Shown here piece after piece: positions 1-9,714 of a DNA stretch of 64,000 bases. The stretch comes from Paramoeba atlantica (taxonomy: Eukaryota > Discosea): positions 1-64,000 of the forward strand of contig CDRNVI010000178.1 in the NCBI GenBank assembly GCA_977017575.1, read 5' to 3'. The notes under the pieces were generated by a model. It did no database searches. It was given only the letters and a program-made list of their open reading frames with translations, and was not told the origin of the DNA. The first letter of the stretch is position 1, and every line of letters starts with the position of its first letter. The position numbers and the translations under genes are program-made.

Positions 1-1718
1 GCTTTCCCCAGCAACAAAGTCAAGATGCTTTTGACAGCTTTGCTCGCTTATCAATGAATCAGTCTCGAGTTGAGCAAGAACCACAAGTGGGGCAATTTCA
101 ACAATTTACTCAACCACCACAACCTCAGCCAACCCAAGTAATGCCTGAACCTCAGCCTCAGCCTCAGCAAGCCCAACCACAACAGGAGGATCCCCGTGAT
201 GCAAAGATATTAGACTTGAAGAAGAGGCTTCTTGGACTTCAAAAACTCTTCAAAATCGAGAAAGAGAAGAGACTTGCAGCGGAAGGAAAAGTTGGTCAAC
301 TTGAAGAACAGATTTCCAAGTGGAAGAGTGCTTATGATAATCTCCTTAAGAAAAATGAGAGTCTGCAAAGTGAATCGGGTCAACTTGACGATAAAGTTTA
401 TGAGCTCTCAAATCAAGTTCAGGTGTGTTTCTTTTTTTTTTATCATTTTTTTCTTCAATTATTTTTATTTAATTTAATTTTTTGGTGGTGTTGGTAGCAA
501 TTGGAAACTCAGCTCGAAGAAGATCGCGCCAAGTTCCTTTTTCACGAACTTGGAGAAATTGCTCGGGCAATTCAACTTGGATTGGTTCGTCTCAATAGCC
601 CAACACACCAAGGACGAGCAAATGCTTCTGCTCCCGAGGTTGCTGATGCTGTGAGCAAACTCCTCCAGGCAATTGGAATCCTTCAATCTGCGAAGGATGC
701 TCCTGGAAGGGTGTCTGCTCTCCGTGCTATTGGTTCTGCTGTCGAAGAATTGTTGGATGTTATCAAGGGTGTCTCAAATTTAACAGAGAATCCTCAAACA
801 AAACAACTGTTGTTCGATGCTGGAGCAGATGTCGCAAAGGCAGTCGCTGCTCTGCTTGCCGGGTTTAAACGTGAACCTGAGAATGATAGTGTTCTGGTTG
901 AAGGGAGAAAAGGGGTTGAAAGCCAGATCGAAAAATTGGATACCGCGCTCAAGGCTCTTCTTTCTGAAGGAGAAGGTACCGATGATGTTGTTGATTACGA
1001 TGCGTTCGCAGATGAAGCCTCTCGAGAACTCATGAAGGCAGTGCAAGCAATCGAAGATGCGGCGAAAAGACTCGAAGCTGCTCGTCAATCAAAGAAGGCA
1101 CAACCTGTTGTGGATCCTCTTCAAGCTGGAATCTCCGAGGCGATTATGGATGCTGCGATGGCAATTGCACAGGCAACTGCGAATTTAGTAAAGAATGCAA
1201 CGGTGGTTCAAGAAGAAAACATCAAGCAAGGCCGTGCTGGAAACAAAAGTGGGACTTTCTATAAACGTGATTGTGTTTGGTTGGAAGGTTTGATTTCTGC
1301 TGCGAGGGCTATTGCTGCTGCAACTTCTAATTTAGTAGCTTGTGCCAACGATGCTGCTGATGGGAAAGTGGATGAGGAGACTCTCTTAGCTGCTTCTCAG
1401 GAAGTCTCAGCTGCAACTGCTCAGCTCGTATGTTCAGCTCGTGTCCGATCTGATCCAAACAGTGAAGGACAAAAACGATTAGAAGATGCGAGTAAGGCTG
1501 TTTCTTCTGCCACACATCATTTGGTCGAGGCAGCAAAGGCGGCTCGTGCCCGAAAAGATGCTGAAGAAGAAGAGAAACTTCAGGTGGAATTCCAAACCCC
1601 TATGAGGAAAATGTTGGCAGTTCAAGAAGCAAAAGCAGATATTCTGAGATTACAAAATCAATTAGAAAAAGCACAAAAACGATTGACGTCGATACACAGT
1701 GCAGAATATCAGAAGTAA
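1..1718 (+). CDS. Hip1/Sla2-like actin-binding endocytic protein (THATCH/I-LWEQ), 5' partial
   Basis: The reading frame is already open at base 3, so the gene starts before the window. Exon 1 ends at 422, a 75-base T-rich intron follows (423-497), and the last exon runs 498-1718 to TAA. The visible protein begins with a Gln/Pro-rich stretch, then a heptad-type coiled coil rich in Lys, Glu and Leu, then a helical talin-like module. It ends with an I/LWEQ (THATCH) domain marked by GLISAARAIAAATSNLV and AATAQLVCSARVRSD, followed by a short coiled coil. A coiled coil immediately before the THATCH core is the Hip1/Sla2 arrangement, in which an N-terminal ANTH domain binds PIP2 and the THATCH domain binds F-actin at clathrin sites. 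The ANTH part would lie outside the window. Talin is the main alternative, but no FERM region or long rod is visible. The family call is confident; Hip1 over talin is inferred from the domain spacing. Confidence 0.88.
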
Positions 1719-1971
1719 AACAAATCAATGAACCAAAAAACAGAAAGAAAAAAAAAAAATCATCACTGCTTCTCTTCGCCATTCTTTTTTGAAATTGGTG
1801 TCCTTAATCTGAAAAAGACACCATAATCTTTTTTCAAGTTCAAAAAGTTAAAACGGTGCTTTTCAGAACTATCTTTCGTTTTTCTTTTTTTTGGGTTTTG
1901 TTTTTTTGTTTTGGTTTGGGGTCCGGTTGAGGTTTTTGAATGGTTCCGGCATCTTGTTGAAGAAGATCTTC

Positions 1972-4578
1972 ATGGCCGACAGCCAAGAGACCACAAGACA
2001 CTCTTCACAAGAAGAATATCAACTTCGCAGTGGATTCCTTTTCAAAAAACCAGAGGTGAGGATTCTTTTCTTTCCCCCTCGAGCGGGGGTGTGTGGTGAA
2101 TCTCTTTCTCTTTAACCCCCCGATTCCGTTCAAATAGCGTGGAGTCACTGGATGGAAAAAGCGGTTCTGCGTTTTAACAGAAACAAAACTTTCTTATTAT
2201 AAACGAGGAAACTCAACTCCTGCATCGACTGAACCTCCTGGTGAGCTCAAAGGAACCATTCTGATCAACTCTGATTGTGAGGTTTGAGATTGTGTTTTTT
2301 TGAGGGGGACGGTTTTAATAACTCTTTTGGAATTCAACAAACCAACAAACAAAATAGGTTAGTGATGCAAGTCATCGAACAGGGACAGAGACTCAGTTTA
2401 CTTTTTTTGCAAAAGATCGGGAGTATGCCTTCAAAGCGAATGATCGGTTCATTTTTCTTCTCTTTTTGAAGTCTTCTTGAAGAAGATGGGCAGTCTTGAG
2501 GATGGATGAAAAAAAGAGGCCAGGAGCCAATGTTTAATTATTTCCTTTTTTTTATAGAGCGGAAGCTCACCAGTGGATTGATCTCCTCAAGAAGGTCATT
2601 GAAGAATCAAAACGTAGACTTTTTTTTTAGTTAAAGAGAGTGAGAGGGAGAAGAGAAAAGGAGAGAACGAACAAAAAAGCAAGCAAAAGAGAACAATCAA
2701 AGAGTAAACAGAAGAGAAAGTAATATGAGAAAATGAATAGGTAAAAAACAATGTTTGAGTGCACCCGAACGGTTATCATTCCCAACTGAGAATGTCATCT
2801 TTGGAGGTTTTTCTTTGTTTATGAATCTGGGACAAACAAGACACTGTCGAATAACTTTTCACCTTCTTTTGAAAACAGTTTTGCTCTCACATGCTGTCAA
2901 TCGGGAAAAAAAGGGAGATTATCACATCCCATCCTTACTCCAAATGATCATGGATTGGCTTGAGGATCATGCTCTCCAAACTCCTGGTTTGATTTTTTCT
3001 GATTCTTTTCTCTCTTCTATTGGTTGATCTTTATTATTAATATTGGTATTTTTAACAGGTATATTCCGGCTCTCAGGATCTCATGCTGATGTTCGTTCGC
3101 TCATCGAACAACTTGAACAAAGTTTGATTGTTTCTTTTCTTTCTTTTCTTTTTTCCTGTGTAGAATTACTGAAAGAGAGAATCCAATAATTCTCTAGATG
3201 AGATAAAATCGATCCCAGAGACTACAGATCCACACGCTGTAGCGAATATGCTGAAACAATACTTTCGTGATTTACCAACGTGTATCTTCCCATCAAATTT
3301 ATACCCAGCTTATCTTGTTTGTGAACAAAAACTTACTGAAAAGTATCTTCTTCAACTTGAAGTCTTTTATTATTCACTCAAGGCATTTTTCTGATAAAGT
3401 AATTAAACAGAGAAATGAAGATTATGGCCTTAAGAAAGTTAAACCAAAGACTCCCAAAGTGCCACCGGTGGCTTCTCTACAAAACATTTGAGGTTTTGAA
3501 TCTTGATTGTTTTCGATCTTTTCTCTTTTCTTTTTGGTTTTCTGATCATTTTCGAAACCAGTTAATGGAGAAATTTAATAAGCATGAAGAAGTTACACAT
3601 ATGACTGTGAGTAATATTGCGATTGTTTTGTGTCCCAATTTTTTTCAAGCCCCGCCTTCTGTTTGTCTCGTTCAATCAATTAAAGATACTCCATTTTTCC
3701 TCTCTCTCACAAAACTTTTTCTTGAGGTATCATATTTATTTTTAACAAATGATCCAATAACATAATTTTTTGATTCAATTTCTCCCTCCCCCAAAAAGAA
3801 TTATCGTATCATCTTCGAGGAAGAAGAAGCGTATGCACAACAAAATCCGGTGGTTAAAAAAACTACCTCCAAAGCTTTGACAAGAAATATTTCTTCACCT
3901 TCTTCTCGACGACAGAAAATAGAAGTGAACGCAAAATTATTTTTTCGGTCTTCGACCCCAGAACCAGAACCAAGACCGGTACTTTCAGGAAGCGATTTTG
4001 CTTTGCGTGAGGGTAATAAGGTCAATCTGAGGGGTAGAAGAAGAGCAGCAACTCGAGCTGATGAGGAAGAAGAGGAAGAAAAGGATTCAGCTCGAGTGTG
4101 TGTTCCTGCACATTCACAACCACACACGTTAAATATTGAATCAGCCCCATTACCTCCTCCCCTTTCGCCGCCACCTGTTATGCAATCTCCCCCGCCTTCT
4201 TCATCCTCTTCATCATCCAATTCTTCTTCTTCTTCAAAAACTTCTTCGCTTGCTGAGGCTTTCAATCCCATTCGATCATTTTTGACGACATCGAAGAGCT
4301 CAGCAGCTTCTGCAAAACCCAACAAACCTACCGCCCCACCACCACGTTCTCCATCCAAACCCCCTGGCCTACCACCACCGCGTTCCCCATCCCCACCACT
4401 CCAGGCCTTGTCGACCGGTTCTCTTCGTTCTCCACGAAGAGGAATGAGATTTGACAGATCGCTCCAAGGTGAAATCACTACAATGATTGGGGAAGCAAGT
4501 AAGCCAATGCCTTTGGGGAATGTCAGCCTGCTTGACCGTACAGAGCCGCTTAACCGTGCAGAGGATTGGGAGCTCTAA
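1972..4578 (+). CDS. PH domain - RhoGAP protein
   Basis: Eleven exons can be joined in frame: 1972-2055, 2138-2281, 2358-2446, 2558-2613, 2741-2806, 2879-2986, 3059-3121, 3198-3342, 3411-3492, 3562-3726 and 3799-4578 (TAA). The first four encode a PH domain, with SGFLFKKPE, then GWKKRFCVL, and ending in the conserved Trp helix AEAHQWIDLLKKV. A RhoGAP domain follows at once. The arginine finger lies in GIFRLSGSHADV, followed by ANMLKQYFRDLP and the conserved Asn helix SNIAIVLCPNFF. The last exon encodes about 240 residues of disordered Pro/Ser-rich tail with SH3-type PPPRSPS motifs. RhoGAPs switch Rho/Rac/Cdc42 GTPases off, and the PH domain should place this one at phosphoinositide membranes. 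The start is the only ATG that leads straight into the PH domain. Exon borders come from GT/AG sites plus protein continuity. Neighbours on both sides (Hip1/Sla2, other Rho regulators) fit actin control. Confidence 0.9.
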
Positions 4579-4709
4579 TAGTCTCTCCCATCCCCAGCGT
4601 TGTTCCCCCCACCACCTTTATTGTAAATTCTAGAAATCTGTATTTATTGAACAAGATAAAAAAATAAAATAAAAAGTGATTAAATCTCCCAGCTTATTGT
4701 TTTTGTGAA

Positions 4710-5654
4710 TTAAAGAGAAACTGGGAGAATGAGTCCATCATACGCCAACTCAACACTCTCAATCCCACAATCAGTTCCCAGATCAGCAAGCTTTGAAGCA
4801 AACAAACCATTTGTCTTTGTATGATCAATGTCACAATACATTCCCACTCCATAAACTCTTTTTGGTTTGAGATCTGTGACTAAGTCCCACATTTGATCAA
4901 TACAAAAATGAGAAAAGTGTGTTTTACCGACTCCCAGAATGCAATCGATGATTAAGATGGAGATGAATGGAAGAGAACGAAGAAAAGTAAGAGTTTGTTC
5001 TCCAATAAAACTGACATCAGAAAGATAAACAACTCGAGTTTGAGTTCCAAACACAAACCCAAGGCATTGATACCCTTTTCCATGTTCAACAGGAATAGAA
5101 ATAAATCCTCCAAACTTTTCTGAACCAGGTGGTGTAAATCGTTCCACTTTTTGATCAGACAACATGCGGAGAGATAGACAAGTCACTTTTCGATCAAGAT
5201 GAGTGTTTGGATCTTTTTCTATCTTTTCTGAAGCATCAACAATGTAGTCGATTTGGTTTCTCAATGTATTGAGAGTGTGTTGAGAGAGATAAGTGGGGAT
5301 TGGTGTTTGACAGATTCGTTGCTCATCTCGTTTGACGAATATTTGAAGATCACGAAGATCATCAATCCCCTGGATAGCATCTGCATGCTCATGAGTGAGA
5401 AGAAGAGCAGAGAGAGAAGAGATTTTTTGGGGAGATAAAACACGAAGAAAAGCAGCACGAAATGTTTTCCCACAATCAATCAAAATGTTCGAATCTGTCT
5501 CTCGAACTCGAACCATCAAAGAGACATTGTTTCGGCGGTTGAGGCTATTGGGTTGGATGGAATCAGTACAAACACTGCAAGATCCATCAAGGTGGCCAAG
5601 GATAGGAATAGCTGTTGAAGCGCCTGTCCCAACGAAGACCAACTCCTCCGCCAT
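4710..5654 (-). CDS. Metallo-beta-lactamase-fold hydrolase, PhnP/At1g30300-like, copy 1
   Basis: Intronless gene of 314 codons ending in TAA. It begins with the MBL strand ELVFVGTGASTAIPILGH and a CSVC pair. The metal site is visible as LLLTHEHADAIQGIDDLRD (HxHxDA) near residue 87, VEHGKG near residue 200, and the Asp in VVYLSDVSF. It belongs to the widespread eukaryotic group related to bacterial phosphoribosyl cyclic phosphodiesterase PhnP. The substrate of the eukaryotic members is not established, and I give none. At the usual C-terminal metal-binding His (family pattern GM-T-H-E-F-DH, from memory) this protein reads GMYCDIDH, so Cys stands in the His place. It is nearly identical to copy 2 at 7306-8262 in the same orientation and clearly related to copy 3. 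A TGACGTCA palindrome lies 33 bases upstream of the start codon. Confidence 0.85.
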   Translation of the reverse strand: MAEELVFVGTGASTAIPILGHLDGSCSVCTDSIQPNSLNRRNNVSLMVRVRETDSNILIDCGKTFRAAFLRVLSPQKISSLSALLLTHEHADAIQGIDDLRDLQIFVKRDEQRICQTPIPTYLSQHTLNTLRNQIDYIVDASEKIEKDPNTHLDRKVTCLSLRMLSDQKVERFTPPGSEKFGGFISIPVEHGKGYQCLGFVFGTQTRVVYLSDVSFIGEQTLTFLRSLPFISILIIDCILGVGKTHFSHFCIDQMWDLVTDLKPKRVYGVGMYCDIDHTKTNGLFASKLADLGTDCGIESVELAYDGLILPVSL

Positions 5655-5686
5655 TCGAACAACTCGAGAAAGAGAAAAAGAACTGA

Positions 5687-5694
5687 TGACGTCA
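5687..5694. promoter_or_regulatory. TGACGTCA CRE/ATF-like palindrome upstream of MBL copy 1
   Basis: A perfect 8-base palindrome lies 33 bases upstream of the ATG of MBL copy 1, between that gene and the divergent ankyrin gene. The same octamer occurs at 8322-8329 upstream of copies 2 and 3, in a similar sequence setting. The octamer is the known core of bZIP (CREB/ATF) sites. Regulatory use here is inferred from position and recurrence only. Confidence 0.5.
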
Positions 5695-5843
5695 GGTTTT
5701 ATTTGTCGGGCTCCGATATTTTAATTTTTTTTTTGGCTTGGATTTTCAATGGAAAATATTTCAAAAAATGTTCCTTTTTTATTTTCAGTTGTTTCGTTTT
5801 TCTGGTTTTTCCTCTGTTTGAAAAGAAACAAAAAAATTAAGAA

Positions 5844-6756
5844 ATGGAGAAGGAGAAGAACCCACAACACATGCATTCTGCATCTTATCAAAATAAGCCA
5901 AAAGATTTGGAAAAATTGTTACAAGATGGTTATCCTGTTGATGCTGTCGGAGCCAGTGTTTGTATTTTTTTTTTTTTGTATTTTCTTTTTCTTTTCCTCA
6001 AATTTTTTTTTTTCCTAATCAATCATTTTCTTTCAAGGGATGGGTCTGCTTTTTATTGCTCTCCTCTTATATATTTATTATTCACATCAAAAGAAAGATC
6101 CCATTGCATTCAGCAGCACAGGGGGGGAGTGTGGCCGCTGCCACAATTCTTCTTGAACACCAAGCCACCGTTGATGCTCAAGATGCAGTATTCTTTCTTT
6201 TTCCTTCTTCTTTTTCAACAATATAATCATTCCACTTGTCAGGTCGTATTGTTTTCCTTATTTTCTCTTTTCATTCTGACTCTTGCATTTTAAGAGGCCA
6301 TCTCAATAACAGGGTCAGGTCAGTTTTGACAACTTTTTTTTTTCCTCTTGAAACTTTATTGTTAATCTGAGAGGAACAAAAAAAAGACTCCATTGCATGT
6401 AGCCGCAGGGTATGGGCACAGAGATCTGTGTGATTTACTTTTAGAATTTGGTGCAGACTCAAATCTCAAAGCAGTTCTTTGATTTCTTTTCCTTTTTCCT
6501 CCTTTTCCTTCTGACCTCTTCTTCTTCTCTCACAAAATTAGAATGGTCTTTCTTTTTTGAATTTGGGCATCCAGAAAATGAGTTCATTTTGAAAAATAGA
6601 TGGCAGAACACCAATTGACAAGGCAAACTCTGAGGAATTAAAACTATTCCTCCAGGTGATAATCCTTTCTCAATTTCTTTCATTTCAAGAAAATTTTGAT
6701 CATTATTGAAACAGACAAAAGGCACCACCAATCTTAAACCTGCAAAAAAAAAATAG
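5844..6756 (+). CDS. Small ankyrin-repeat protein spliced through microexons
   Basis: The coding parts are 5844-5957, 6038-6043 (6 bases, GGATGG), 6098-6187, 6313-6318 (6 bases, GGTCAG), 6387-6473, 6542-6545 (4 bases, AATG), 6600-6655 and 6715-6756 (TAG). Joined, they give about 134 residues in one frame. The order is a lysine-rich start, DLEKLLQDGYPVDAV, then S-GW-IPLHSAAQGG, then DA-GQ-TPLHVAAGYGH, then KA-ND-GRTPIDKANSEE, and a basic tail. Each microexon supplies the two residues or so of the beta-hairpin tip just before an ankyrin TPLH box. Without them the repeat spacing is wrong and the frame or consensus fails. Every junction has GT and AG. Ankyrin repeats bind proteins; no partner can be named. 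The gene lies between two MBL paralogues and is divergent from copy 1. Exon calls rest on repeat periodicity, not on transcripts. Confidence 0.78.
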
Positions 6757-7305
6757 ATCCAATTACAATTTAAATAAAACTTTCTCTCTATCTCACAACA
6801 AGATCTTGAAAATAGTATGGTTATCAGTTGATGAATGTGGATTTTAAAATATTTTTCCTTTGAATTTCAGGTATGGATTTAGTTCAATTTTATTATCCTC
6901 TCTCTCACTCAGTAACAGGAAAATAACATTTTAAAATAAAGCTAAAGGTCTATGATTTCACTGAGAACAAAATAAAAAAACAAAGACCAATTTCAACTTG
7001 AAAGAACTGTGAATTTTGGTATTTTGATTGAAGTGATCCAACACACTCAAAGTTTTTGATGTTTGGTATTGAAAATCACCTTCCTCTCTTCAGAGAAACC
7101 TTTGAGAAACCTTTAAGCTCAATATTTTCCTCGAGAGAGAAAAAGAACTGATGATATTAGCTTTTGTTTGTCGAGCTTTTTCTCGATAGAGGGAAGATTG
7201 CCTTTCATATTCTGACCTCATCTGGTCAATTCAAGAATTCTTGTATTTATTGAACAAAGAAATAAAAGTGCTTAAATCTCCCAGTTCTCTCAAGTGTAAG
7301 TTGTT
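6757..7305. other. 549-base gene-free stretch holding remnants of the duplicated MBL unit
   Basis: No convincing coding exon is seen. Bases about 7130-7185 repeat, in degenerate form, the promoter of MBL copy 1: the gagaaaaagaactgatga stretch, then TTTGTTTGTCGAGC against TTTATTTGTCGGGC. In this copy the TGACGTCA octamer has decayed. Bases about 7234-7305 match the 3' flank of copy 1 (tgtatttattgaacaa, then taaatctcccag). The stretch therefore looks like the scar of a tandem duplication of an MBL unit with its flanks. Confidence 0.5.
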
Positions 7306-8262
7306 TTAAAGAGAAACTGGGAGAATGAGACCATCATACGCTAACTCAACACTCTCAATCCCACAATCAGATCCCAGATCAGCAAGCTTTGAAGCAAACA
7401 AACCATTTGTCTTTGTATGTTCTAATTCACAAAACATTCCCACTCCATAAACTCTTTTTGGTTTGAGATCTGTGACTAAGTCCCACACTTGATCAATACA
7501 AAAATGAGAAAAGTGTGTTTTACCTTGTCCAAGAAGACAATCGATGATTAAGATGGAGATGAATGGAAGAGAACGAAGAAAAGTAAGAGTTTGTTCTCCA
7601 ATAAAACTGACATCAGAAAGATAAACAACTCGAGTTTGAGTTCCAAACACAAACCCAAGGCATTGATATCCTTTTCCATGTTCAACAGGGATAGAAACAA
7701 ACCCTCCAAACTTTTCTGAACCAGGTGGTGTAAATTGTTCCACTTTTTGATCAGATAACACCTGAAGAGACAGGCAAGTCACTTTTCGATCAAGATGAGT
7801 GTTTGGATCTTTTTCTATCTTTTCTGAAGCATCAACAATGTAGTCGATTTGGTTTCTCAATGTACTGAGAGTGTGTTGAGAGAGATAAGTGGGGATTGGT
7901 GTTTGACAGATTCGTTGCTCATCTCGTTTGATGAATATTTGAAGATCACGAAGATCATCAATCCCCTGAACAGCATCGGCATGATCGTGAGTGAGAAGAA
8001 GAGCAGAAAGAGAAGAGATTTTTTGGGGAGATAAAACACGAAGAAAAGCAGCACGAAATGTTTTCCCACAATCAATCAAAATGTTCGAGTCTGTCTCTCG
8101 AACTCGAACCATCAAAGAGACATTGTTTCGGCGGTTGAGGCTATTGGGTTGGATGGAATCAGTACAAACACTGCAAGATCCATCAAGGTGGCCAAGGATA
8201 GGAATAGCTGTTGAAACACCAGTGCCAACGAAGACCAACTCGTCATCGCATCTCTTCGCCAT
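7306..8262 (-). CDS. Metallo-beta-lactamase-fold hydrolase, PhnP/At1g30300-like, copy 2
   Basis: Intronless gene of 318 codons ending in TAA. It shares almost all residues with copy 1 but starts MAKRCDDELVFVGTG. The metal site is intact at THDHADAVQG, VEHGKG and YLSDVSF. The C-terminal box reads GMFCELEHTKTN, again with Cys at the place expected for the last metal-binding His. It is head to head with copy 3, with 120 bases between the two start codons, so the two share one promoter region that includes a TGACGTCA palindrome. Over about 255 bases in the middle it is also nearly identical to copy 3, although the first halves of the two genes are well diverged, which points to gene conversion. 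Same family call and same uncertainty about substrate as copy 1. Confidence 0.85.
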   Translation of the reverse strand: MAKRCDDELVFVGTGVSTAIPILGHLDGSCSVCTDSIQPNSLNRRNNVSLMVRVRETDSNILIDCGKTFRAAFLRVLSPQKISSLSALLLTHDHADAVQGIDDLRDLQIFIKRDEQRICQTPIPTYLSQHTLSTLRNQIDYIVDASEKIEKDPNTHLDRKVTCLSLQVLSDQKVEQFTPPGSEKFGGFVSIPVEHGKGYQCLGFVFGTQTRVVYLSDVSFIGEQTLTFLRSLPFISILIIDCLLGQGKTHFSHFCIDQVWDLVTDLKPKRVYGVGMFCELEHTKTNGLFASKLADLGSDCGIESVELAYDGLILPVSL

Positions 8263-8321
8263 TCACCCAAAACACACCAAAAACACAAAACCACACCAAA
8301 AAAGACTTCCAAAAAACGAGA

Positions 8322-8329
8322 TGACGTCA
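8322..8329. promoter_or_regulatory. TGACGTCA CRE/ATF-like palindrome in the bidirectional MBL promoter
   Basis: The octamer lies 60 bases upstream of MBL copy 2 (minus) and 54 bases upstream of MBL copy 3 (plus), inside the only intergenic sequence between them. It is the same palindrome as at 5687-5694. Being symmetric, it could serve both genes. bZIP binding is the known role of this core; its use here is inferred. Confidence 0.5.
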
Positions 8330-8382
8330 GCTTTTTTGTTTCGTTTTTGTTTTCGAGAACCTCTCTCTTCTCTCCTCCCACA

Positions 8383-9354
8383 ATGGCTGACGACGGATCG
8401 GTCCTTCCTGATGAACTGGTCTTTGTTGGAACAGGACACTCCGCTGCTATCCCAAGTATTGGTCATTTGAACGACACTTGTGAAGTTTGTATGGATTCTA
8501 TGAAACCAAATAGTCGGAATCGTCGGAATAATGTTTCCATTCTCATTCGTGTTGGTGCTACAAACTCCAATATCATGATCGATTGTGGAAAAACTTTTCG
8601 CGATGCATTTTTGGACGTCTTAGCCCCCCGAAAGGTCTCTTCCCTCTCTTCTCTTCTCCTGACCCATCAACATGCAGACGCTCTTCAAGGGGTTGATGAC
8701 CTTCGTGATCTCCAACAATTTCAATTTTCGATCGACCACAAAACAAGATGTCTCACACCAACACCAACTTATCTTTCACAGTACACATTGGACAGTTTGA
8801 AACGACAGTACAGCTACATTACAAACGCTTCAGACAAAGTTACAAAAGATCCAAATGTACTTCTCGATCGAAAAGTGACTTGTCTGTCTCTTCATGTGTT
8901 GTCTGATCAAAAAGTGGAACAATTTACACCACCTGGTTCAGAAAAGTTTGGAGGGTTTGTTTCTATTCCTGTTGAACATGGAAAAGGATACCAATGCCTT
9001 GGGTTTGTGTTTGGAACTCAAACTCGAGTTGTTTATCTTTCTGATGTCAGTTTTATTGGAGAACAAACCCTTACTTTTCTTCGTTCTCTTCCATTCATCT
9101 CCATCTTAATCATCGATTGTCTTTATGGGGAAGGTAAAACACACTTTTCTCATTTTTGTATTGATCAAGTGTGGGACTTAGTCATAGATCTCAAACCAAA
9201 AAGAACTTTTTGTGTGGGGATTCATTGTACGTTGGACCATACAAAAACAAATTCCCTCTTGGCATCGCGACTTGATTCGTTAGGAGATTCGAAAGGTGGG
9301 ATTGAGAGTGTTGAGTTAGCGTATGATGGACTCGAACTTCCAGTGAGTCTTTAA
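8383..9354 (+). CDS. Metallo-beta-lactamase-fold hydrolase, PhnP/At1g30300-like, copy 3 (diverged N half)
   Basis: Intronless, 323 codons from the ATG at 8383 (MADDGSVLPDELVFVGTG) to TAA. The MBL motifs are THQHADALQGVDDLRD, VEHGKG and YLSDVSF, with GIHCTLDHTKTN near the end. The N-terminal half differs from copies 1 and 2 at many positions, for example DSMKPNSRNRRNN against DSIQPNSLNRRNN. Residues of the DNA tract from about 8862 to 9120 are almost the same as in copy 2 down to the base, and similarity stays high to about 9206. A further upstream ATG exists at 8347 in frame only by a non-ATG codon, so 8383 is preferred. Function as for the other copies: an MBL-fold hydrolase, probably phosphodiesterase-like, substrate unknown. 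Confidence 0.85.
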   Translation: MADDGSVLPDELVFVGTGHSAAIPSIGHLNDTCEVCMDSMKPNSRNRRNNVSILIRVGATNSNIMIDCGKTFRDAFLDVLAPRKVSSLSSLLLTHQHADALQGVDDLRDLQQFQFSIDHKTRCLTPTPTYLSQYTLDSLKRQYSYITNASDKVTKDPNVLLDRKVTCLSLHVLSDQKVEQFTPPGSEKFGGFVSIPVEHGKGYQCLGFVFGTQTRVVYLSDVSFIGEQTLTFLRSLPFISILIIDCLYGEGKTHFSHFCIDQVWDLVIDLKPKRTFCVGIHCTLDHTKTNSLLASRLDSLGDSKGGIESVELAYDGLELPVSL

Positions 9355-9714
9355 TCGAATATTTTTGTGAGGAAAAAAAAAAGACCAAAAAAACAAAAAT
9401 TGAAAACAAAAATAAGTTCAGAATCAGATTCAATTTGAAATCCAAAAGTTGAGGGAGGGAAAATAAAACAAAAAACCACAAAACCACACAAAACAAACAC
9501 AAAACCACACAAAACACCAAAATTACCGGATTTGTTGGAGAGTGTTTTTCGCAGCATTTAATAATTGAAAAAAAGATTAAAAAGAAGTCAAAAAAATTAA
9601 ATAACCCCAATTAAGGACCATCTGAAACCACCGTCACTTTTCGGGTTTGTGTTTGGAGGTGAGTTTGTCTTCTCGCAGACCTCACAACAACAACAAATAA
9701 CAACACACACCAAG
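9355..9714. other. 360-base gene-free stretch, AC-rich simple sequence
   Basis: No exon is seen. Bases about 9470-9520 hold repeats of the type caaaaccacacaaaac, similar in composition to the short AC-rich run at 8272-8300 in the MBL promoter. The end of the stretch should contain the promoter and 5' UTR of the secreted-protein gene at 9715. Confidence 0.6.

Noticed and set aside
2741-3027. Separate 90-codon gene near 2755
   Set aside because: It contains two RhoGAP exons with intron between; the upstream part joins in phase to the PH exon ending at 2613.
3801-4478. 225-codon minus-strand frame opposite the RhoGAP tail
   Set aside because: It is the antisense shadow of the Pro/Ser-rich last exon: low complexity, Gly/Glu runs, no start context or motif.
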